From positions 1 to 33,376 of the forward strand of contig JAPKAM010000018.1 in assembly GCA_028825265.1 (NCBI GenBank): a DNA stretch of 33,376 nt. The letters are read 5' to 3'. Of this stretch, positions 17,598-24,912 are shown piece by piece. Each line of letters opens with the position of its first letter. The first letter of the stretch is position 1. The notes under the pieces were generated by a model, which was given only the letters and a program-made list of their open reading frames with translations, was not told where the DNA came from and ran no database searches. The DNA comes from Planctomycetota bacterium. GTDB lineage: Bacteria > Planctomycetota > UBA8108 > UBA1146. A program made the position numbers and the translations under genes.

Positions 17598-18428
17598 ATG
17601 GGCGTCCGCAAATATAAGCCGACGTCTCCTGGTCGCAGGAATGCCTCGGTCTCCGATTTCAAGGAGATCACGGCAAAAAGACCGGAGAAGTCGCTCTGTG
17701 AGCCACTCCACAAGACCGGAGGGCGCAATAATCAGGGGCACATCACATCGAAGCATCGAGGTGGTGGTCACAAACGCCTCTATCGCCGGATTGACTTCCG
17801 TCGTACCAAGGATGGGATTCCAGCTCGCGTTGCGACCATTGAATACGATCCGAATCGCAGTGCTCGAATCGCACTGCTCCATTACGTCGACGGCGAGAAA
17901 CGCTACATCCTGGCCCCCCAAGGGCTTGAGGTGGGAACGATGCTGACTTCTGGCCCCGGCTCTGAACCGAAACCTGGCAATTCGATGAGCCTGTCCGACA
18001 TTCCTGTTGGACTTTCGATTCACAATATCGAGATGGTTCCTGGCCAGGGCGCCAAGTTGGTTCGCTCCGCAGGTGGTAGTGCACAACTACTGGCTCGTGA
18101 GGGGAAGGTCGCAGTTCTCTCCTTACCTTCTGGTGAGATCCGTCAGGTGCATTCCACTTGTCGTGCCACCGTCGGTACGGTCGGGAACGGGGATCATAGT
18201 CTTGTGAAACTAGGCAAGGCCGGTCGTTCTCGTTGGCTCGGTCGTCGGCCCAAGGTTCGGGGTACCGCAAAGAACCCCGTCGCTCACCCGATGGGTGGAG
18301 GAGAAGGCCGCACTGCCGGGGGACGTCACCCCTGCTCCGCTACCGGGCGTCTTTCCAAGGGTGGTAAGACTCGTAGTCGTGGAAAAGCCAGCAACAAGAG
18401 CATCGTCCGACATCGGAAGAAGAAATAA
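17598..18428 (+). CDS. rplB: 50S ribosomal protein L2
   Basis: L2 is one of the most conserved 50S proteins, needed for subunit association and peptidyl transferase assembly. ATG 17598 gives [14 protein letters not shown] and 276 residues, the expected size; the frame runs back to 17556 without conservation. Motifs are [37 protein letters not shown], and the C-terminal [13 protein letters not shown], where the catalytically important His of the family (E. coli His229) is kept while the usual preceding Asp is Ala and the next His is Met. It lies two bases before rpsS. Confidence 0.97.
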   Translation: MGVRKYKPTSPGRRNASVSDFKEITAKRPEKSLCEPLHKTGGRNNQGHITSKHRGGGHKRLYRRIDFRRTKDGIPARVATIEYDPNRSARIALLHYVDGEKRYILAPQGLEVGTMLTSGPGSEPKPGNSMSLSDIPVGLSIHNIEMVPGQGAKLVRSAGGSAQLLAREGKVAVLSLPSGEIRQVHSTCRATVGTVGNGDHSLVKLGKAGRSRWLGRRPKVRGTAKNPVAHPMGGGEGRTAGGRHPCSATGRLSKGGKTRSRGKASNKSIVRHRKKK

Positions 18429-18430
18429 TC

Positions 18431-18691
18431 ATGAGTAGATCAATGAAAAAGGGACCCTACATCGATCTTAAACTGCTCAAAAAAGTGCAGAAGAACATCG
18501 ATGGTGGCTCTACCGAACCGATCAAAACATGGTCTCGGGCATGTACCATTTGCCCCGAGTTCGTTGGCCAGACCTTTCTTGTCCATAACGGCAAGATTTT
18601 CAATACGGTCAAGGTCACTGAAAACATGGTGGGACATAAACTGGGAGAATTCAGCCTGACTCGCAAACTTGGCAGTCACGGCAAAAAGTAG
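18431..18691 (+). CDS. rpsS: 30S ribosomal protein S19
   Basis: S19 is in the 30S head with S13 and contacts the A-site region and intersubunit bridge B1. The 86 residues match the family: [16 protein letters not shown], then [23 protein letters not shown] with the variant CTICPEF for the common STIxPxF, and the end [17 protein letters not shown] with GHKLGEF. It starts two bases after rplB. Confidence 0.97.
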   Translation: MSRSMKKGPYIDLKLLKKVQKNIDGGSTEPIKTWSRACTICPEFVGQTFLVHNGKIFNTVKVTENMVGHKLGEFSLTRKLGSHGKK

Positions 18692-18744
18692 AAGTGCTCG
18701 GGATCCGGTGCGAAAGCGCTGGAAAACCCGGAGGTGAGGGACCG

Positions 18745-19116
18745 ATGTTCATGGAATACAAGGCGAGTCACAGATATGCGCGGATTACCGCGCGAAAGGC
18801 TCGTTATGTGGTCGATCAAGTACGCAATATGCCGGTCGAGGGTGCCTTGGACATGCTGAAATTCAGCGATCGAAGAGCAGCACCGATGATCGCGAAGGTG
18901 ATCAAGTCGGCACTTCATAATGCGATCCAGGAAGGCGGGGCCAACCCCGAGAAACTGGTGATCTGGCGTGCCACGATCAACGAAGGTCCGACGATGAAAC
19001 GTTGGCGCCCACGCGCCAGAGGAATGGCATTTCCAATCCTCAAGCGCACTTCACATATCAACATTATCCTCGCTGACCGCGAGGAAGCCGGCGTTGCCGC
19101 GAAGAAGGGGAGCTAG
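18745..19116 (+). CDS. rplV: 50S ribosomal protein L22
   Basis: L22 lines the exit tunnel opposite L4; its beta-hairpin touches nascent peptides and macrolides. ATG 18745 is chosen because it follows a strong GGAGGTGAGG site and gives MFMEYKASHRYARI; the frame extends to 18694 with non-conserved residues. The 123 residues have ARKARYVVDQVRNMPVEGALDML, then ATINEGPTMKRWRPRARGMA, the hairpin with the basic RPRARG turn, and the end KRTSHINIILADRE. Spacing to rpsC is five bases. Confidence 0.96.
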   Translation: MFMEYKASHRYARITARKARYVVDQVRNMPVEGALDMLKFSDRRAAPMIAKVIKSALHNAIQEGGANPEKLVIWRATINEGPTMKRWRPRARGMAFPILKRTSHINIILADREEAGVAAKKGS

Positions 19117-19121
19117 CTCCA

Positions 19122-19811
19122 ATGGGTCACAAGGTCAGACCAACTAGCCTGCGCCTCGGGATCACCAGAAACTGGTCCTCGCGCTGGTTCGCCAACAAGA
19201 GGGATTTCGGTGCGCTGCTGGTCCAGGACCAGCGGATCCGCAACTTCATCAAGCACGAGCATTTTTCAGCGGGGATTCCCGAGATCGAAATCGAGCGAAG
19301 CGGCAACCAGGTCACGATTCACCTGCATGCCGCCCGCCCGGGTGTGGTCATCGGCAAACGGGGAGCCAAAGTCGAGCAACTCCGCGAAGACCTGCAGTTC
19401 ATCATCGGAAAAGACGCGGATGTTCGCCTCAACATTGTCGAGGTTCAGAACCCCGATCTAAATGCCCAGTTACTGGCAGAAAACGTGTCCGATCAACTGC
19501 GTCGTAGGATGCCCTTCCGTAGGGTGCTCAAGCAGATGGTGCGGGTCACGATGGAGTCGGGAGCCAAGGGTGTGAAACTGATGCTTTCGGGTCGCCTGGG
19601 TGGTGCTGAGATTGCACGGACCGAGCAGACTTCCGAGGGCAGCATTCCGCTGTCGACGATTAGAGCAGATGTCGATTATGGTTTCGCCGAGGCGAAAACC
19701 AGCTACGGAATCATCGGGGTCAAGGCCTGGGTGTACCGGGGTGAAGTGATGAACCAGAAGAAGAAGGGAAGCGGACGCCATGGCGATGATGCCCAAGCGC
19801 GTCAAGCGTAG
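19122..19811 (+). CDS. rpsC: 30S ribosomal protein S3
   Basis: S3 sits at the mRNA entry tunnel and takes part in mRNA unwinding. It begins MGHKVRPTSLRLGITRNWSS and has a KH domain with the GKRGAKVEQLREDLQ loop (GxxG-type, about 77-90). The C-terminal domain has the conserved segment RRMPFRRVLKQM and the ARTEQTSEGSIPLSTIRA strand. The 229 residues are within range. The last 32 bases overlap the rplP start, which gives the S3 tail its GRHGDDAQARQA ending. Confidence 0.97.
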   Translation: MGHKVRPTSLRLGITRNWSSRWFANKRDFGALLVQDQRIRNFIKHEHFSAGIPEIEIERSGNQVTIHLHAARPGVVIGKRGAKVEQLREDLQFIIGKDADVRLNIVEVQNPDLNAQLLAENVSDQLRRRMPFRRVLKQMVRVTMESGAKGVKLMLSGRLGGAEIARTEQTSEGSIPLSTIRADVDYGFAEAKTSYGIIGVKAWVYRGEVMNQKKKGSGRHGDDAQARQA

Positions 19812-20199
19812 AAAAGTCCATCGTGGACGAGTAAAAGGACACGCTACCCGTGGAAACTTTGTCCACATCGGTGAGTATGGCCTAGTCGCCATCGAACCGG
19901 GTTGGATCACGGCACGGCAGATCGAAGCCGGTCGTGTCGCTGGAAACCGTGCACTTTCTGGTGCGGGTAGGGTCCACATCCGGATCTTCCCCGACAAACC
20001 TGTGACCTCGACCCCCGCAGAAACGCGGATGGGAAAGGGAAAGGGAGAGCCAGAGTTTTGGGCCGCCGTGGTTCGTCCCGGTCAGGTCATGTTCGAAATC
20101 CAGGGCGCGCCGGAAGAAACCGCACGCCTCGCTTGTAACCGGATGGCCCACAAGTTTGGACTGGCCACCAGAATGGTAGGCAGGAGGCCTACAGTATGA
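19780..20199 (+). CDS. rplP: 50S ribosomal protein L16
   Basis: L16 contacts the A-site tRNA elbow and is an essential late assembly protein. The start is ATG 19780 or one of the in-frame ATGs at 19786 and 19789; the family start M-x-x-PKRVK supports all three, and AAGGGAAGCGG suits the first. This overlaps rpsC by 23-32 bases, more than usual in this cluster. Blocks are KRVKRRKVHRGRVKG, GEYGLVAIEPGWITARQIEA, and FPDKPVTSTPAETRMGKGKG, where the position of the hydroxylated Arg of E. coli L16 falls. The stop overlaps rpmC by four bases. Confidence 0.96.
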   Translation: MAMMPKRVKRRKVHRGRVKGHATRGNFVHIGEYGLVAIEPGWITARQIEAGRVAGNRALSGAGRVHIRIFPDKPVTSTPAETRMGKGKGEPEFWAAVVRPGQVMFEIQGAPEETARLACNRMAHKFGLATRMVGRRPTV

Positions 20200-20414
20200 A
20201 GATCAATGAATTCAGACAGCTCCCGGACGAGGATCTCAACACTGAGATTCGCAAGAGACGTGAAGGTCTCTTCAAGATCCGTTTCAAGGCTGCTAATGAG
20301 GAGACCCAGCGCGCCGGACAGATCCGGGAAATGCGCAAAGACATCGCCCGCATGAACACCGTTCTGCGAGAGCGAACGATGGAGCTTAACGGCTCCTCGA
20401 ATCAGGAGGCTTGA
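20196..20414 (+). CDS. rpmC: 50S ribosomal protein L29
   Basis: L29 is a small coiled-coil-like protein at the tunnel exit near L23. The 72 residues include the signature KINEFRQLPDEDL, the middle motif LFKIRFKAANEE, and a helix with IREMRKDIARMNTVLRER. It starts on the ATGA overlap with rplP and carries the AGGAGG site used by rpsQ inside its last codons. Confidence 0.95.
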   Translation: MKINEFRQLPDEDLNTEIRKRREGLFKIRFKAANEETQRAGQIREMRKDIARMNTVLRERTMELNGSSNQEA

Positions 20415-20416
20415 AG

Positions 20417-20773
20417 ATGAGCGAAGATACTATCGCTCAGGATGTAAGTTCGGACTCCCCTGCGCGAAAATCGCCCAGGTGTGTTCAGGGCCTCGTGGTG
20501 AGTTCTTCAATGACGAAGACTCTCGTCGTCAAAACCGAGCGGCTGGTACAGCATGCGAAGTACCGCAAGTACGTTCGCAAGCACACCAAGTACTATGCAC
20601 ATGATGAAGCCAGTGAAGCCGTAGTCGGTGACCTGGTCGAGTTGGAGATGTGCCGTCCGATCTCGAAGATGAAGCGTTGGAAACTGAAGAGGATCGTGCG
20701 GATGGCACCGAGAGACGATGTGCCGACTCCCCAGCAGATGGCAACCGAAGTCGTTGAGGACGGTGACGCATGA
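20417..20773 (+). CDS. rpsQ: 30S ribosomal protein S17, with N- and C-terminal additions
   Basis: S17 is an early 16S 5'-domain binding protein. ATG 20417 is chosen over the in-frame TTG 20411 because AGGAGG (20404-20409) is seven bases upstream. The OB-fold core is visible from [19 protein letters not shown] through [16 protein letters not shown] to [17 protein letters not shown]. At 118 residues it is well above the usual 80-90: about 20 acidic/polar residues precede the core and about 25 follow it ([16 protein letters not shown] and on). The stop overlaps rplN by four bases. Confidence 0.95.
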   Translation: MSEDTIAQDVSSDSPARKSPRCVQGLVVSSSMTKTLVVKTERLVQHAKYRKYVRKHTKYYAHDEASEAVVGDLVELEMCRPISKMKRWKLKRIVRMAPRDDVPTPQQMATEVVEDGDA

Positions 20774-21138
20774 TCCAGATGCAAACCAGACTCGATGTTG
20801 CCGACAACAGCGGCGTCAAAAACGTGATGTGCATCAAGGTGCTCGGTGGTAGCAAGCGTCACTTTGCCGGTGTGGGTGATGTCATCATCTGTTCGGTGAA
20901 GAAGACAACGCCTTCCAGCGAGATCAAACAGGGTTCTGTGATCCGGGCTGTCATCGTTCGGACGAAGAAGAGAATCCGCCGCAGGGACGGATCCTATGTA
21001 CGGTTCGATCGGAATGCGGTGGTGGTGGTGGATGAGGCCGGAAACCCCAAGGGTACGAGGATCTTCGGTGCTGTGGCACGGGAGCTCCGTCAAAAGAACT
21101 ACATGAAGATCATCAGCCTTGCACCAGAAGTGGTTTGA
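20770..21138 (+). CDS. rplN: 50S ribosomal protein L14
   Basis: L14 forms intersubunit bridge B8 and is the binding site of the silencing factor RsfS. It is 122 residues with the standard start [20 protein letters not shown], the strand [19 protein letters not shown], and the end [13 protein letters not shown]. It starts on the ATGA overlap with rpsQ. Confidence 0.97.
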   Translation: MIQMQTRLDVADNSGVKNVMCIKVLGGSKRHFAGVGDVIICSVKKTTPSSEIKQGSVIRAVIVRTKKRIRRRDGSYVRFDRNAVVVVDEAGNPKGTRIFGAVARELRQKNYMKIISLAPEVV

Positions 21139-21159
21139 GGCGAGAGAGAGGCGAGTACG

Positions 21160-21471
21160 ATGTCCCGGCTGAAAAGCGATGACCTGGTTGAGGTCGTCAG
21201 CGGTGCGCATAAAGGCAAGCGCGGTAAGGTGTTGCGAATAGATCGAAGTGCTGGGCGCATCGTCGTTCAGGGCGTCAACATGGTCTACAAGCACCTCCGG
21301 AAGAGCCAGAAGCACCCTCAAGGTGGTCGGATTCAACTCGAGGCCGCTCTTCACATCTCGAATGTGATGTTGGTCGATCCCAAGTCAGGTAAGCCGACAA
21401 GGGTAAGCATGAAGGTAGATGGCAGCGGCAAGAAAACTCGCGTGGCTGCCCGAAGTGGAGACCCGGCATAG
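21160..21471 (+). CDS. rplX: 50S ribosomal protein L24
   Basis: L24 starts 50S assembly and lies at the tunnel exit. The KOW motif is seen near the N-terminus (DDLVEVVSGAHKGKRGKVL), followed by GVNMVYKHLRKSQKHPQGG. The 103 residues are normal. A hairpin (CCCGGC 21462-21467, loop ATA, GCCGGG 21471-21476) overlaps the stop and precedes rplE by 15 bases. Confidence 0.95.
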   Translation: MSRLKSDDLVEVVSGAHKGKRGKVLRIDRSAGRIVVQGVNMVYKHLRKSQKHPQGGRIQLEAALHISNVMLVDPKSGKPTRVSMKVDGSGKKTRVAARSGDPA

Positions 21472-21490
21472 CCGGGGCGGAAATAAAACG

Positions 21491-22033
21491 ATGTCAAGAT
21501 TGAAGACAAAATACGAAGAAGAGATCCTTCCCAAGTTGCGAGAGAAGTACGGTATCAAAAATGCCATGCGTCTCCCCAAATTGCAGAAGATCGTGGTCAA
21601 CCGCGGAATCGGGAAGGCGCTCGAGAACAAGAAGCGCATCCAGTCTGCGACCGCTGAGCTGGCTCTCATCACTGGCCAGCAGCCGGTGGAGACTCGCGCC
21701 AAGAAAGCGATCGCAAACTTCCACCTCAGGGAGGGGAATGCCATCGGTTGCAAGGTTACACTTCGTGGAGTGCGCATGTACGAGTTCCTCGATCGATTGA
21801 TTGCGGTAGTGCTTCCCCGGGTCCGAGATTTCCGTGGGGTGTCAGCGACCGCTTTTGATGGAAGAGGGAACTACTCGATGGGTTTGACCGATCAACTGGT
21901 CTTTCCCGAGTTGAGAGTCGACGATGTTGAATTTCTGCAGGGTATGAATATCTGCATCACTACAATCAATTCAGATGACGAAAAGTCGCAATTTCTGCTG
22001 TCGCAGTTCGGCTTTCCGTTCAAGAAGAAATAA
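21491..22033 (+). CDS. rplE: 50S ribosomal protein L5
   Basis: L5 binds 5S rRNA and forms the central protuberance, contacting P-site tRNA. ATG 21491 gives [16 protein letters not shown] and 180 residues, the typical size; an upstream in-frame extension to 21419 overlaps rplX and is not conserved. Blocks are [48 protein letters not shown], and [18 protein letters not shown]. Confidence 0.97.
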   Translation: MSRLKTKYEEEILPKLREKYGIKNAMRLPKLQKIVVNRGIGKALENKKRIQSATAELALITGQQPVETRAKKAIANFHLREGNAIGCKVTLRGVRMYEFLDRLIAVVLPRVRDFRGVSATAFDGRGNYSMGLTDQLVFPELRVDDVEFLQGMNICITTINSDDEKSQFLLSQFGFPFKKK

Positions 22034-22044
22034 GAGGCAAGGCT

Positions 22045-22230
22045 TTGGCGAGAAAAGCCCTGGTGAACAAACAGAAGTTGGTGCCCAAGTTTTCGACTCG
22101 GGGTTACCACCGTTGTCAACTTTGCGGTCGTCCTAGAGCCTATTACAGAAAGTTCGGCATCTGCCGGATCTGTTTCCGTAACATGGCATCCAAGGGAGAG
22201 ATCCCGGGCGTTCGCAAGGCCAGTTGGTAA
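22045..22230 (+). CDS. rpsN: 30S ribosomal protein S14, zinc-binding short form
   Basis: S14 is in the 30S head next to S3 and S10. This is the 61-residue zinc form (often called type Z) with four cysteines, C24, C27, C40 and C43, and the ending [17 protein letters not shown] typical of that form. The start is TTG 22045 following AAGAGGCAAGG; no ATG is available. It lies 11 bases after rplE. Confidence 0.95.
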   Translation: MARKALVNKQKLVPKFSTRGYHRCQLCGRPRAYYRKFGICRICFRNMASKGEIPGVRKASW

Positions 22231-22297
22231 TTGAATTAATTAGATCCCATGGCTCACCAGTGTGCATGTCACACCAGGAGCGAAGGAGACGACAAGA

Positions 22298-22696
22298 ATG
22301 AGCATGACCGATCCGATTGCGGATCTCTTGACGAGAATCCGCAATATCAACGCCCTCGGGCGTCCTTCCGTGCGTGTACCTTACTCCCGAATCAAGGAGC
22401 AGATCTTGCAGGCTCTCCAGCGCGAGGGCTTCATCGGCGAGTTTGAGGTGAACGGTGAAATTCCAAGCAAGGAACTCACCATCCAGTTGAAGTATGGGCC
22501 CGAAGGGGAAACGGTGATCCGAAAGATCGACCGCGTCTCCAGTCCGGGTTGCCGCGTCTACAGTTCCGTCGCTGACCTGCCAGTCGTTCGTGAGGGGCAG
22601 GGAATTATGGTGGTCTCCACCTCGCACGGAATTCTCAGTGATAACGAGGCTCGTCAGCACAATGTGGGTGGCGAAGTCATCTGCTGCGTGTATTAG
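22298..22696 (+). CDS. rpsH: 30S ribosomal protein S8
   Basis: S8 binds helix 21 of 16S rRNA and, in E. coli, represses the spc operon by binding an rRNA-like hairpin near rplE. ATG 22298 follows AGCGAAGGAG and gives MSMTDPIADLLTRIRN with 132 residues. Further blocks are RVPYSRIKEQILQALQREGF, the SSPGCRVYSSVADLP strand, and the conserved end region GIMVVSTSHGILSDNEARQ followed by NVGGEVICCVY. The 67-base spacer before it shows nothing I can assign. Confidence 0.96.
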   Translation: MSMTDPIADLLTRIRNINALGRPSVRVPYSRIKEQILQALQREGFIGEFEVNGEIPSKELTIQLKYGPEGETVIRKIDRVSSPGCRVYSSVADLPVVREGQGIMVVSTSHGILSDNEARQHNVGGEVICCVY

Positions 22697-22711
22697 GAAG
22701 GAGGGGAAAAG

Positions 22712-23251
22712 ATGTCCAGACTAGGGAAAAAACCGGTACAGATTCCCTCCGGAGTTTCTGTCGCAGTGGCAGGGAACCAGGTCAGCGTGAAGGGCCCCAA
22801 GGGAGAAATCTCCTGGGATTGTCACCCTTCTGTTGCGGTTTCTGTTGAGGATAACCAGGTCACTTTCACGCCTCGTAATGAGGAGCGAATTGCTCGCACG
22901 ATGCATGGAACTGCCAGGCAACTGGTGAATAACATGGTCGTCGGGGTGACCGAAGGATTCACCAAGACTCTCGACATCGTCGGGGTCGGTTACAATGCCA
23001 AGGTCCAGGGCAAGAAACTGGTTCTCAGCATTGGATTCTGTCATCCGGTCGAAATCCCATTGCCCGATGGCGTCGAGTGTGAATGCCCCGAGCCAACCAG
23101 GGTCGTGGCCAGAGGACTCGACAAGCAAAAGGTCGGTCAATTCGCCGCCGTTGTTCGCGCGGTCCGTCCACCCGAGCCCTACAAGGGTAAGGGGATCAGG
23201 TATAGCGACGAGGTGGTCCGTCGTAAACAGGCGAAGAGCTTCGGCTCGTAG
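22712..23251 (+). CDS. rplF: 50S ribosomal protein L6
   Basis: L6 lies near the sarcin-ricin loop and the factor-binding site. Two duplicated L6 domains are visible: the first from SRLGKKPVQIPSGVSV, the second containing the family signature region PEPYKGKGIRYSDEVVRRK. The 179 residues match the family. The Shine-Dalgarno GGAAGGAGGGG is the strongest of the spc region. Confidence 0.97.
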   Translation: MSRLGKKPVQIPSGVSVAVAGNQVSVKGPKGEISWDCHPSVAVSVEDNQVTFTPRNEERIARTMHGTARQLVNNMVVGVTEGFTKTLDIVGVGYNAKVQGKKLVLSIGFCHPVEIPLPDGVECECPEPTRVVARGLDKQKVGQFAAVVRAVRPPEPYKGKGIRYSDEVVRRKQAKSFGS

Positions 23252-23269
23252 GCCACGGGAGTAATCAAA

Positions 23270-23641
23270 ATGCATGCAACGAAAAAGAAATTGGTGCGGC
23301 GCAAGCGCAGACGTCAGCACATCCGCAAGAACCTCAAGGGGTCGGCGGCGAGGCCAAGATTGACCGTCTACAGGAGTGCCAAGCACATCTACTGTCAGGC
23401 GATCGACGACTTCAATGGAGTCACCCTCGTCAGCGTCTCTTCGATGGCCAAGGATGTTCGCGAAGGAATGTCTGCCAGCTCCGGAACCGTTAAGGGTGCC
23501 ACTTCAGTGGGGACACTCTTGGCGACGCGATTGAAGGAGAAGGGAATCTCCCGGCTCAGTTTCGATCGTAACGGATACAAATATCACGGGAGGGTCGAGG
23601 CAGTTGCCGAGGCTCTCCGCAAGGAAGGCATCGAGGTCTAA
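23270..23641 (+). CDS. rplR: 50S ribosomal protein L18
   Basis: L18 binds 5S rRNA with L5. The basic N-terminus (KKKLVRRKRRRQHIRKNLKG) is followed by RPRLTVYRSAKHIYCQAIDD, and the C-terminus has RLSFDRNGYKYHGRVEAVAE. The 123 residues are typical. It is three bases from rpsE. Confidence 0.96.
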   Translation: MHATKKKLVRRKRRRQHIRKNLKGSAARPRLTVYRSAKHIYCQAIDDFNGVTLVSVSSMAKDVREGMSASSGTVKGATSVGTLLATRLKEKGISRLSFDRNGYKYHGRVEAVAEALRKEGIEV

Positions 23642-23644
23642 GGT

Positions 23645-24460
23645 ATGTCCGAAGAAGAAAAGAAAACCGAGACTCCGGCGACTCCGGCAGCGGCAAGTTC
23701 TGCTCCTGCTGATGCTGCTCCGGCAGCAGCCCCGGACCCAGCGAAAGCCAGTGGTGGCGGTGGATATGCCGGTGGTGGTGGTGGCCGTGGCGCCGGTGGC
23801 GCCGGTCGCGGCCGTGGTGGCGGTCCTGGTGGCGGCGGTGGCCGTGGTGGCGGTGCTGGTGGCGGCGGTGGTCGTGGTGGCGGTGCTGGCGGCGGTGGTC
23901 GTGGCGGCGGTCCAGGCGGCGGCGGTGGTCGCGGTGGCCGCGGCGGCGGTCGCGGCGGCGGTCGTGGTGGTCGTGGTGGTCGTGATGACGATGGCCCACG
24001 CTACGAGGAAAAGGTCGTCAAGATCAACCGAGTCGCTGCAACGGTCAAAGGTGGCCGTCGAATGTCCTTCAGTGCACTGGTGGTACTCGGGGACAAAAAG
24101 GGTACCGTTGGCATTGGATTCGGAAAAGCCAAGGAAGTTCAGGGTGCGCTCGAGAAAGCGTTCAAGGATGCCCGCGCCAAGATGCACAAGATTCCCCTCA
24201 AGGGAACGACCATCTACCATGAGGTGCTGGGTGCTGCAGGCACCGCTCGCATGAAGATGGTCCCCGCCTCTCCTGGAACTGGCGTGATCGCCGGAGCCTC
24301 GGCGCGTGCGGTGCTCGAACTCGTCGGAGTTCAGGATGTCCTGACCAAACAATACGGAAGCAATAATCCACTGAACGTAGTCAAGGCGACGCTGGAGGGA
24401 CTCCTCCGTATTCGTACCAATGAGCAAGTGGAGAAATTGAGGGGAGTGACACTGGCATGA
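23645..24460 (+). CDS. rpsE: 30S ribosomal protein S5 with Gly/Arg-rich N-terminal extension
   Basis: S5 helps form the mRNA entry site and controls accuracy. The normal core starts near residue 117 (RYEEKVVKINRVAATVKGGR) and includes the GDKKGTVGIGFGKAKEV strand and the PASPGTGVIAGASARAVLEL block; this core equals the usual ~155 residues. Before it are ~35 Ala/Pro/Glu residues and then ~75 residues (37-112) made almost only of Gly with spaced Arg, including about three copies of a ten-residue unit of the type GGGGGRGGGA. Total is 271 residues. The start at 23645 fits, three bases after rplR. RGG extensions are a mark of eukaryotic uS5 (RPS2); here it looks independently grown from DNA repeats. 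Confidence 0.95.
   Translation: MSEEEKKTETPATPAAASSAPADAAPAAAPDPAKASGGGGYAGGGGGRGAGGAGRGRGGGPGGGGGRGGGAGGGGGRGGGAGGGGRGGGPGGGGGRGGRGGGRGGGRGGRGGRDDDGPRYEEKVVKINRVAATVKGGRRMSFSALVVLGDKKGTVGIGFGKAKEVQGALEKAFKDARAKMHKIPLKGTTIYHEVLGAAGTARMKMVPASPGTGVIAGASARAVLELVGVQDVLTKQYGSNNPLNVVKATLEGLLRIRTNEQVEKLRGVTLA
23753..23983 (+). repeat. GGN-rich tandem repeat coding the S5 RGG region
   Basis: A very GC-rich stretch of GGT/GGC glycine codons with interspersed CGT/CGC and GCT/CCT codons, arranged in imperfect ~30-bp units. The same bases read on the other strand as His/Asp/Arg repeats, which are shadows. Glycine codons mix GGT and GGC freely, which argues for older repeat drift rather than very recent expansion. 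Confidence 0.85.
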
Positions 24461-24903
24461 ACCTCAACGATTTAAACAAGAAGGCCGGTAAATACAAGAA
24501 CCGCAAGCGAGTGGGACGAGGCCATGCTGCCGGTGGTGGAAAAACCGCAGGTAGAGGCATGAACGGTGCCCATTCTCGCTCAGGCTGGAGTCGCAAGCGT
24601 GGATTCGAGGGGGGGCAGACTCCCCTGTTCCAGCGTCTCCCGAAGCGGGGTTTCAGTAATGTCCGCTTTCGTGTCTCCTATGACATCGTCAATGTGGGAG
24701 ACTTAAACCTGATCACCGGAGACATCGCGGTTGTGAATCTGGACTACCTGGTCACGCATGGCCTGGTGAAAAAGCGTCACTCCCGTCTGAAGGTACTGGG
24801 ATCAGGAAAACTGGACCGCAAATTGATCGTAGAGGCGACGCGTTTTAGCAAGTCTGCCCGCGAGCAGATCGAGAGTCACGGCGGGGAAGCCAAAACTGTC
24901 TAG
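24457..24903 (+). CDS. rplO: 50S ribosomal protein L15
   Basis: L15 is a late assembly protein with a long basic N-terminal tail in the 23S core. The tail shows KRVGRGHAAGGGKTAGRGMN and SGWSRKRGFEGGQTPLFQRLPKRGF (broken here as RKRGFEGGQTPLF). The 148 residues are normal. It overlaps the rpsE stop by four bases (ATGA), leaving no space for rpmD (L30), which normally sits between them. Confidence 0.96.
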   Translation: MNLNDLNKKAGKYKNRKRVGRGHAAGGGKTAGRGMNGAHSRSGWSRKRGFEGGQTPLFQRLPKRGFSNVRFRVSYDIVNVGDLNLITGDIAVVNLDYLVTHGLVKKRHSRLKVLGSGKLDRKLIVEATRFSKSAREQIESHGGEAKTV

Positions 24904-24912
24904 GGGAGCTCC

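Noticed and set aside
23556-23999. Minus-strand His/Asp/Arg-rich open frame opposite rpsE
   Set aside because: It is the antisense shadow of the Gly-rich S5 codons; low complexity explains the open frame.
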